From: Isoetes taiwanensis
Lineage: Eukaryota; Streptophyta; Lycopodiopsida; Isoetales; Isoetaceae
Length of the DNA stretch: 64,000 nucleotides
NCBI GenBank assembly: GCA_021234155.1
Contig: JAJEKV010000008.1
Span: 6,784,445-6,848,444, forward strand
Direction: 5' to 3'
Shown piece by piece: positions 55,691 through 64,000 of the stretch (position 1 is its first letter; each line of letters opens with the position of its first letter). The notes under the pieces were generated by a model. That model was not told the origin of the DNA. It saw only the letters and a list, made by a program, of their open reading frames with translations, and did no database searches. Both the position numbers and the translations under genes were made by a program.

Positions 55691-56399
55691 TATGTCTATA
55701 TTTTCTCTACACTATTCAAAAACTTGTAATCATGTTTCATTATTATTCTTAATATGATAATTGTTCTTGATATGATTGTTGCATAGTCCAATTCAAATTC
55801 ATATAATATTATTAACCACCACAATGAAAGCTTTCGATAAGCCACAATGAAAAACCATGGTGCCATGTGGGTAAACCATAAGCATAGACTATGAGAATAT
55901 TATACATGTCTAAACTATCATGTTTAGACCATGCAATAATATTGTGGGAAAAAAATATGTGTAAACCAAGTAAATAAATTACTTCGTATTAGATATTCCA
56001 AGTTGTTAGAAAATCTAATTGAGATAATTATGTTTTAGTATCATGGATAAAAATAGGGTAAAAAAGTCATTAGCATATTTAAACCAAGATCGTTTATCAA
56101 GTTGTGTATTGGTGATTAATCACTGTAAAGCATCATGAGAAATATGTGCTTAAAATTACCATGTCAATATATTGAAAAAGATAGATGTGATAGAAAACCA
56201 GTCTAATGAACTTAACATACTAAACAGTAGTACATATCATATAGTTTAAGTTGTCACAGAGACCAATTAAAATTATCATGTTTCGGTACCATGTCATAAA
56301 ACAATGTTGCCTTATCACCTTAGAAAAATATGTTGATGAACTATACTAGAATATATGGTTTGTAAACTTTTGAACCCACTAACATGTGCTGATTTATGG
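55691..56399. other. No gene recognised
   Basis: AT-rich intergenic DNA without motif. Confidence 0.4.
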
Positions 56400-57045
56400 A
56401 TTTGGTTTTCACCAACAAACTATTAAAACAAAATCATAACGGTTCAAATTTGGGGGCCTTGTGTAAGAGCCTCAAATTCTTTCATATATGCCTGAAAACT
56501 CTGGTCAACAGTGGGCTTACTCTTAACATTGCCAAAAATGGGATAAGGAAGTTTCAAATTTACTCCTGGAACAAATATGAAGGCACAACAGGATGCCAGA
56601 AACATACTGAGCCTGAGGCAATAGTGATTGACTAGATAGTGGGGCATGATAAGAAAAAGAAAGTCCTCCCATAGCTGTTGTAGGTGGCATCATAGTGAAG
56701 CTGGTGGTCGTAAACAAGCAAAAGTCTTGGCGTCTGGAGGTTGAGCAACATGACAACCTTCTACCTCGAGAGTAATGGCGAGGATGGAAACTCATTGACA
56801 TAAGTGGGACCAAAAGAAACCTGAGAGTAACCCATGTGGGGAGGATGGTCGTGTAGGGAGTGGGGTTTGCACTGGTGGAATATGAACATAAGTACTGGAG
56901 TTTGAAAGTACTGTGGACTCTGATGAACAGGAGTGGGATGGGGCGAATGTAATTGCGAGCAAGTCTGACACTGTGTGGGAGAGTCGGACACGTAAGAAAG
57001 TTGAGGGGTGGGGGGGGGGGGTGGTGCCACAGGGGCACGCACACG
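56400..57045 (-). other. Proline/glutamine-rich minus-strand sequence, possible gag remnant
   Basis: Three overlapping minus-strand frames share 56761-57045. The one reading RAPVAPPPPPTPQLSYVSD and PHPTPVHQSPQYFQTP, with a later stretch VPGVNLKLPYPIFGNVKSKP and AYMKEFEALTQGPQ in another frame, has the composition of a plant retrotransposon gag linker. No zinc knuckle or catalytic motif is seen. A run of 12 G lies at 57010-57021. At 57826-57846 ctctgaattgacaccaa resembles an expanded tRNA-Met primer-binding site in reverse. Confidence 0.25.
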
Positions 57046-58499
57046 TGGGCGACTTCCCTCGTATCATAGTCTTCTAAATAAGGATCACGAGCAGCTTCTC
57101 GGCATTAGTGTCTGGCCAATTGAGAAGCAGTTTGGCAGAGAAGCTCTTCTTGAGTGAAAGCCTGAAGAGATATCTTAGGAATGAAAAGAAGAAAGTAAGA
57201 CCCGGTAGCAGCGATAGTGTTTTAAGGTCTAGGTCCCGGATCGTCTGCAAGACAACCCTCTGTGAGAACCCATGGATCAAGCAGATAAATCCTGAGTATA
57301 GGTGTCGTGTGGGATTTTGCAGAAAAAAGAACTAAGAACAAGTAATGAGAAGGAGAAGATAAAAACAAGAGAAATTGTTTGTCAAGATAAAAATCCCTTG
57401 AAATGGTAAACCGAGATAGATGAAGTCTCGCAGAACGTAGAGACGAGACAACAATGACATACTAAGCTTGTCTAAGCTTCTGATATATATAATACAATGG
57501 CCTTAGGCCCAAAATAGCGAGTCCAAAAATCTCTGCTGACAGTGCGGGAGAAATATCTGGAGGTTTACTCATGATTCCCGTGATTCGTGTTGCATGAGTC
57601 TCATGCTCCAAAGCCTTGGCATCCTCACGTCGTGGGCTCCCTTGTTCTCTTCTTCTTTGGTGGCATGGTCTTGGCTCCCGGCGAGGATGCAGAGCCTTTG
57701 CCAGGCTCCTTTGTATTGTACTTTACTCTCGAAAACTCTTACAACTTCTAATACAAAGATGTTGTTTATTCGAAAGATTTCATCTTGAAATGGTTTCATC
57801 AAAAAAGCTGTTTAGAATATTTGGGCTCTGAATTGACACCAAGTCAACCAAGAGAAATGGAATGTAATAGATTTCTTCTGGCAATGCAAATAGTTGAATT
57901 TTAATAAGGTTAGAGTAATATGTGAATTACTTAAAAAAATAAAACGTTAAAAAACTATGTGTCATTTATATCCCATGGTTTATAAATTAGCCCACTAATG
58001 CATTATAAATTGACCCACTATGGATCACCACCATCCTATAGATCAAAATATAACAACATGTAGCTGAAATTTGTTACTATGTCGGATAAGCTAGTATACG
58101 AGAAATAGTCCACCATGAATTGGGCTATTGCCCATAACGACTTTGTTGTAGTTTTAAAAGTTTGAGCAATAAAAAGTTATTAGAAATTTCAATCTTGATC
58201 TTGTAAGTAGTAGATCAACAAAAATTCCAGTGTTTTAATCTTGTTGTAACCTACAAAAGTTATTGCTAGCTAAAAAATGTGACATGGGTTCTTATTGCAA
58301 AGCTTTTATTAATGGGCCCTTAATGTGGAGAAGTCCTTTTGTTATGAACACAAAATCTAGAAGTAGCTATTTAAGAGTTGGGGAGTCGCAATACCAACCA
58401 AACTATGGGCTAGCCAATCTATGTTTAAACAATTGAAGTCTTAAAATTTGGGGACCACTGAACATGCTTCTTAAAAGCCAACACATGTAGCACTGCAAT
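57046..58499. other. No gene recognised
   Basis: Short frames only. A TATA-like tgatatatataatacaat at about 57480 and the primer-binding-like word at 57826 hint at an old LTR, but tips and duplicates are not found. Confidence 0.3.
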
Positions 58500-58960
58500 A
58501 TCTTGGCACAATAGCACTGCATTATGTTGGCACAATCCTCCCTGTTCATCCTCGTGTTTCAATATAGTGGGCGACGCGAGTAATTCATTTCATTGCATTA
58601 CACTAGCTGCTATTGAAAGTTGTCCATTAGTCAATTGTCTCTCTATAAGCCTGGACAATTTGAACATGGTTAAAACCCCCTATCTTAAAAGCTTATGTAG
58701 CATTGCATTATGTTGACAAAGTCCTCCATGTTCATCCTCTCCTTTCGATATGTCGGTGAAGCGATTAATTCATCGCATTGCATTATACGAGCTATTATTA
58801 AAAGTTATTGTTCATGAGTCAATTGTCTCTCTACAAGATTGTACAATTTTAAAATGTTGTTAAAACTCCCTATGTTAAAAGCTTGTGTTGCACATATAAC
58901 ATATGAATAAGCATGTACAATTTGAATGTTAAAACTCTCTAGGTTAAATGTTGCACATAT
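58500..58960 (+). repeat. Tandem repeat of about 187 bp, two units and a partial third
   Basis: gcactgcattatgttg.ca.a.tcctcc.tgttcatcctc starts units at about 58509 and 58693. Both continue through gtcaattgtctctctanaag and tgttaaaac.ccctat to aaaagctt.tgt. A third, shorter unit (gtacaatttgaatgttaaaactctctaggtta) ends near 58955. Confidence 0.6.
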
Positions 58961-59365
58961 AGTAGTATATATGTACACTAGCTGTGGACAGTAGAGACAA
59001 GACAAGCTTGTTTTGGCAAAATTAAAACAAACAATGTTTGCATTTAAATTAGTTTTTGTTTGGAAGCTCGTACCACTGTGATCAGGGCACAGCAGTATTC
59101 TATTTTTCAACATGCCAGACTTGTACTCCCTTGTTAGAATAAATGTGGTCTTATTATTAACAAATGAGGCTTCCAACTTTATCGTCAATGGTTTAGTTTT
59201 GGCTCATTCTCTTCAGATCTACAGATTTCTCAGTCTGATTTGCAGAAAGATGAAAACTCAAAACAAAACCTAAGAGCAAACGAACGAATTGGTACAGAAA
59301 AGGAAGCAAAACAGAGCATTGATTGAATTCTGGAAGTAGATTAAACAGAGGAATATATAGGAAGA

Positions 59366-60985
59366 TTAAGATTTGAGAGGGTGCTGCTGTTGCAAGGTCT
59401 TGGAAAGGCCTGCAATTCGCATGGTAGCACAGCCAAGACAGCCAAGCAATCCCTGTTTGTAAGGCAAGAATGTTTTGCGCCTCATTTCTTCGGCATTTAG
59501 CCTCTGATTCTTGTAATGCATTGCATGAGCAGACACCCTGCCTTTCGAAATTGCGCTGCCATTAATTTTTGCAGCTGGATTCTTGGGCAGTGGAGGTAGA
59601 TCTGAAAAACCTGCACCGCCATTCTGATTTTCCATCCTTTTCCTTAATTCTTCGCTTGATTTCTTCAGCTCTGACAATATTTTCTTTGATTCTAGCACAC
59701 CTTTCCTTGATTCCGGCCCCTCTGCACCTGTTTGCCTCGATTCTGAACCCTTTTTTATTGATTCTGAACCATTTTTGCTTGATTCTGAGCCACTTTTGCT
59801 TGATTCTAAGCCACATTTGCTTGATTCGGGAGCTGGCTTGCCAGATTCGGAGCATGATTTCTGGGTTTCAGGAAGAGGAGATTTGCCCTTTCTGCTGCCA
59901 TTTAGATGCAACAATTCTCGCAGAGTTTTGCTGCGAGAAGAATGAACTCTGCGGGGCAAACTAGACCCAGAACTCGATCTGGAGCTTCTTTCATGATCAA
60001 AGGACATACTCGGTAACAATTGGGTTTTTTTGGAAGCTCCATCCGGCTCATTTCTTCTGAAAAATCTTAACGGAGATAATGAAGCGCTGCGATGCCTGTG
60101 GTAACCCCTTCCTACGCTTTTTTTCCTGCCAGATCTATCATCCCTTATCTCTGGAGACTTAACTAGTCGGAAAATCCCGTTTATAACTGCATTTTTCAAT
60201 CCTGCCGACTTGGGCGATGCCGGAATGGATTCTGCACTGCTAGAAGAGGTCACAGTATTTGAAGAACCGCTTGAATCAGACGAAGTTAGCTGCCAATGCG
60301 AAGAAGAATTGGGATATGCGGGCATTCGCAAAGGAAGAATATGACCTTTAAAAAAGAGCTCGTCCACAGAGGACATTGCAATGGAAGCTGCGGAATCCGA
60401 ATCCGACATTCTTGAACTAAATTCAAATTCTGATTCTGCCATTAAACTACCAAGCTTTGGAGTACCAGGCATTTCCGCCCACAAACTCCGTTCTCCGTCC
60501 CAGGAAAATGCATCATCTTCTTCTTCGTCTTCGTCTTCTCGATCCTTTTGCCTTCCAGGGCTGGACGGAGCACTCTGTTGAGGACTCGCCGGAGCAGAAT
60601 AATACAGCCCATGATTTAGATTTAACATGGGCGTTGCTCCGCCCCTTGAATCTGCAAAAGCCGCAGTGCTAAACTCAAAATCGCAGCCTGTGAACGAAAA
60701 TCCCCTTCTGTGCAACGAATCCTTGGGTTTTCCCGGCGATTCTTCCCATCTGAAGGGCACAGAAGCTTGATTTAAGCTGTAATCTCCATCTTCCTCTTCC
60801 GGAGGTGGGCTTGGAGGAGCACTTAGAAACGGAGGTGTGGATGAAGCACTGCCGTTTTCCGATTCACAGTTGTAGAAAAAAATTCCGTGTCGCCTGGGCG
60901 ATCTGAGCCTATCAATTGACAAAGCCTCTCGAACAGAATCCTGCATATTGAATGGGTTTGTTACATAGAGCACAGAGGTAGACAA
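59366..60985 (-). CDS. DUF688 family protein, At4g00950-like (539 residues, single exon)
   Basis: An intact uninterrupted frame. The family signature VPFRWEESPGKPK is at residues 76-88, preceded by a Pro-rich stretch (SAPPSPPPEEE) as in At4g00950-like proteins, a land-plant family of unknown biochemical role. Other features: FSWDGERSLWAEMPGTPKLG (160-179), repeated Ser-rich tracts (235-255), a basic region KSPEIRDDRSGRKKSVGRGY (276-295), SKTLRELLHLNGSRKGKSP (352-370), six seven-residue repeats (380-421), and a conserved-looking end QGLLGCLGCATMRIAG (511-526). No signal peptide or membrane segment; basic clusters suggest a nuclear or cytoplasmic protein. The start MSTSVLYVTNPFN is the first in-frame Met. 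G+C content is higher than in the surroundings, as expected of a real gene. Confidence 0.88.
   Translation of the reverse strand: MSTSVLYVTNPFNMQDSVREALSIDRLRSPRRHGIFFYNCESENGSASSTPPFLSAPPSPPPEEEDGDYSLNQASVPFRWEESPGKPKDSLHRRGFSFTGCDFEFSTAAFADSRGGATPMLNLNHGLYYSAPASPQQSAPSSPGRQKDREDEDEEEDDAFSWDGERSLWAEMPGTPKLGSLMAESEFEFSSRMSDSDSAASIAMSSVDELFFKGHILPLRMPAYPNSSSHWQLTSSDSSGSSNTVTSSSSAESIPASPKSAGLKNAVINGIFRLVKSPEIRDDRSGRKKSVGRGYHRHRSASLSPLRFFRRNEPDGASKKTQLLPSMSFDHERSSRSSSGSSLPRRVHSSRSKTLRELLHLNGSRKGKSPLPETQKSCSESGKPAPESSKCGLESSKSGSESSKNGSESIKKGSESRQTGAEGPESRKGVLESKKILSELKKSSEELRKRMENQNGGAGFSDLPPLPKNPAAKINGSAISKGRVSAHAMHYKNQRLNAEEMRRKTFLPYKQGLLGCLGCATMRIAGLSKTLQQQHPLKS
59723..59848 (-). repeat. 21-bp coding repeat in the DUF688 gene
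   Basis: Six tandem 21-bp units encode ESGKPAP, ESSKCGL, ESSKSGS, ESSKNGS, ESIKKGS and ESRQTGA (residues 380-421). The central units are nearly identical in DNA (gattctgagccacttttgct), so the array expanded by slippage and may vary between individuals. Confidence 0.8.
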
Positions 60986-61142
60986 AAAATCAGAGATTTG
61001 CCGGAATGGCGAAGAAATGCATGATTTTGCCTCTGTTCTGCTTCGCGGCCATAGCTGGAACTTAGTCCCCTTGTTGGGTGATAACGGGCTGTTAAATGTA
61101 AGTACGAAACCTTAGCTGTTATGGTTACAGTTACGGTTTGGC

Positions 61143-61151
61143 ACACGTGGC
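61143..61151. promoter_or_regulatory. ABRE/G-box (acacgtggc) upstream of the DUF688 gene
   Basis: acacgtggc contains the palindromic G-box CACGTG (61144-61149), about 160 bp upstream of the ATG. In plants this word binds bZIP/bHLH factors and is the core of abscisic-acid response elements. Regulation is inferred from position only. Confidence 0.4.
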
Positions 61152-64000
61152 GCAAATGCCGCGTGGCTGGCGGAGATCAGGCTTGTGGGGCCTTTTCCAA
61201 AAAGTTGGACAAGGTTGTCACACAAATAAATGGAACCAAAAAAAAGTTGAACCCTAGTAAAACCAAAATAAATAAATATCTTGCCTTTAATTTTAGTTAT
61301 AAAGAAAAGGAAATATGCAGATAGATGGAACCTTCCAAACTAGGATTCCCAACCTTGCAAATCAGGGTTCCCCATATTCATTCTCCCAAACGAGTTTTTT
61401 TTTAGGGACAAATAACTTGAAAAAAAGTTCGCATCCATCCAAACGCCTCCAACAAAATATTGCATGCACTCATGTAGTTGGAAAACTATTGCCTCCATAT
61501 ATAGCTATGTGAACCCCATTCCTGGACCTCTGTGGTGTCATACCAACATGCCCCCTTGCTACAGGTCTTCCATCTGCTTTTGCAGTACCTCAATGCCGCA
61601 ACGTTACAAGTGGGGATGTCAGTGAATCAAAATCAAACAAACAAAAAAATCTGCACATCACGCCACATGTTTGTCAACTTGGTATGCATCATCCAAATTT
61701 GCCCACCCATCGTGCATCTTAGTGGAGAAACTCAAAGATTTTATAGAAAATTAAAGGAATAATATAACCATAAGCCATCACACTGCAGATGCCCTCAGAT
61801 ATGGCAAGTTATGCTTCCTCTAGGGATTAGTTCAGGCCACGAGGACAAGGAGATATATGTGACAAGCATCGTGTCACAAAAAAGATCAGCAAGGAAAATA
61901 AGATAAACAAATTCTGGCGCATCTTTACTTGTCATTGTGCCAGAGTGCAAGCGTTGGCCATTGTGTGCAAGCTTCGTGTTACCATCTTCGTGCTCTTATA
62001 ATATGCTCATGATCCTATATCTCATATATTCAATCTTTTCATGCAAAAGTTTTCTGATTCTCATCACGTGGGTTCTTCTATATAATCGCTTCCATAACCT
62101 ATATTACTTTTGGCATCCAATGATCTTATATAATGCTTTTATGCCGTATTATCATTGACGACTCTTCTTTAAGAATTATAAAGATTGCATTTTATTTGTA
62201 TATGTGATTTCAATCTCTTAATGATTTTGTAAGGAGTACATGTATGATATTCAAAGGACTAGGTCATTATAATACTACCAATGCCACGAATCGTTCAAAG
62301 TAGAGATGTTAGGTGGTTTTAATGTATCACAATTATTGGTAGACTTTAACTAGAGCAATTCAACACATAATTTATCTATCCCTTTATGAAAGCCAAAACT
62401 TTTGTAACAGCAATAACAACATTAGTTATTTCTTTCTTCAAGACCTTGAGTCAATTAGCATTAAGTACATATTCTAAATGAGGTGCATCCTAGAACACCA
62501 ATGTCGTCGGATCCGACGATCCTATGGCCCAGACCGTATGTTGGCCCAGACTGTATATTGGGGCCTCTGGGTGCCTCTCGTTTCGCTTATGGTCATTTAT
62601 AATTGGGGCACTTATGATTTTGAAATATGAAATACGAGTTTGCCTAAGGTTTTGATGGAATATGGAACCTCTATACGGCTTCGTCTAAGGTTTTAGACTA
62701 TGATGTACGAAGGCTCGAACCTCCACCAAAATAACTCAATATCCTAATAAGACTACTTTGACCAATATAAGTAGTAAGCTAACGTGATTATTTTTTTATC
62801 TCAAATCGATGTTTTTTTTTTTTATATATAGAATAGAATAGAGTTTTTAGGCATATAGTCTATGGTTTTAGGAATTGTAATTTTTTTACATCCATATCAA
62901 ATTCCCCTGGAACCCCCTTTTATTGTGCTATATATTCAAGCAAATGACCTTGCGCGTCAATATCTTTTCTCATTTTTCCCCCATTTCTTTCTTTTATATT
63001 TATGGGTCAGACTCTTTGCTCTTACCCTTGCAAGACTTGCAGTCACTCACTTTACTCATCTCTGTGAGAGTCGGTGGATTACTACTCAACAAAATGAATT
63101 TGGAATCGTGATGAATTACTCAAAAGAATATGCAATTGGATCAATTTGCTACTACAGCTATTGGTGAATTTAATATGGTTTGCATTGTAGTATTGAATCT
63201 ATTTATTTATTCAATTTTGAAGTGGCAAACTGTTAAAAGCTCAAGGTCGCAGAGGTGATAGTCTACCCAAAATATGCTTCCTAGTAACAATCACAATTAG
63301 GTGTAACTTCTTGAAGAATGATTCCTTTTTTTACACCATATAGTAGCCTCTTGCACAACTTTGAAGAGGGGACAGTCAGACATTATAGATTATAACATAT
63401 AGTTGACATCTATTTATGTATGTGACCTCTATGGATGATGTCTACCATGTCATACATTGTAACATATAGGTGGCGTTTATTTATAACATATGGGTGACGT
63501 CTATCATGTGTGACACCTCTATTCATGGCAAATTCAAAAAAGTCCCCTAACTAGCAACATCATCTCATATATATACATTAATTTCTTTAATGTTTAAATG
63601 TGGAAAATGAAAAAATTCATTCTCTTTCATATTACCCATAAAGCCCATGTTCTAACTATTTGGAAGACAACATATTTCGAGGTCGTCTTGTCTAATGGAA
63701 ACGTCGTACAAAGGTAACAACCTAGCATTGAGAAATATTAATGACGATGCCTGTTTTGGCAATAATTGCGGCAAGGCAAAAGAACCAAAAGGGGGATTTG
63801 GGGGAGAAAACTAGAAGGCTAGGGGCCGATTAGTACTGCAAGTAGCGAATCAGGGTCACATGACAGTGAAGCTGGAGCTTGTAGTAAATTGAATCAGTCC
63901 CTAATAGAAAGGGTAAACTTGAGTGCAGGAAAGATAGCAAGAGGAGGAATTGTGACTTCAATTCTTGCATAAATGCCATTGGCATAGTGCAAAGGCTAAA
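61152..64000. other. No gene recognised to the right edge
   Basis: AT-rich DNA with short frames and no family motif. At 63395-63520 the words taacatatag.tgac.tctatt and tgtgac.cctctat recur three or four times as a degenerate tandem array. Around 62805-62825 a T13 run precedes tatatata. Confidence 0.4.

Noticed and set aside
57010-57021. G-quadruplex regulatory site
   Set aside because: A 12-G run is present, but it is a single homopolymer in non-genic DNA; no promoter context.
56523-57044. 173-residue minus-strand frame as a gene
   Set aside because: Three overlapping frames are open here because of biased composition; the Pro/Gln-rich frame is at best a gag linker remnant.

Overview
This window looks like nuclear DNA of a land plant with a large, repeat-rich genome. 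The support is: plant-type spliced exons of xylose isomerase, an FCP1-like phosphatase and ribosomal protein eL32; a DUF688 (At4g00950-like) protein; plant L1-type LINEs whose ORF1 has a zinc knuckle; Ty3/gypsy remnants; and LTRs followed by a tRNA-iMet primer-binding site. A gymnosperm or fern would fit the low gene density, but the sequence alone does not settle the species. There are no rRNA genes, no clean tRNA gene, no CRISPR array and no bacterial-style operon.

Left edge (0-3.3 kb): the 3' end of an FCP1-like HAD phosphatase gene (three exons, 64-843), then the last eight exons of a xylose isomerase gene (1795-3313) whose 5' half is absent and which carries two one-base losses. From 3.5 to 14.4 kb there are only decayed mobile elements: a non-L1 LINE with a hairpin and microsatellite 3' end (3567-5316), a mosaic of L1 ORF2 and ORF1 pieces (7393-12395) interrupted by a possible solo LTR, a 1 kb minus-strand LTR (12398-13403), and the end of a Ty3/gypsy integrase with chromodomain (about 14.1-14.4 kb).

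Centre (15.0-22.9 kb): one nearly complete minus-strand L1-type LINE with a 26-nt poly(A) tail and an 11-bp target-site duplication. It holds ORF1 (zinc knuckle, two frameshifts), a 1232-residue ORF2 (endonuclease, reverse transcriptase, zf-RVT), an unassigned 5' ORF and an unassigned 3' ORF. It is flanked by AT-rich DNA, and beyond that by gypsy-like gag (23.3-24.0 kb) and integrase remnants. From 24.5 to 28 kb nothing is assignable apart from a SINE-like unit at 28.05 kb.

The most unusual structure is at 29.6-41.8 kb: two nearly identical ~5 kb segments (29609-34596 and 36784-41771, constant offset 7175 bp). They are separated by a 2.19 kb copy of the 5' part of the central LINE, cut off inside ORF1 and joined by short microhomologies. 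This may be a recent tandem duplication templated with LINE sequence, or an assembly artefact.

Right part (42-64 kb): a second copy of the non-L1 LINE 3' end (to 43345), a retroviral-type gag with two zinc knuckles (45.8-46.4 kb), foldback and tandem repeats, an eL32 exon with a telo-box upstream, an orphan coding remnant (55.3-55.7 kb), and the one intact host gene, a single-exon DUF688 protein (59366-60985, minus) with an ABRE/G-box upstream. Few genes here work together; the window is mainly a record of nested retrotransposition, gene-fragment capture and segmental duplication.
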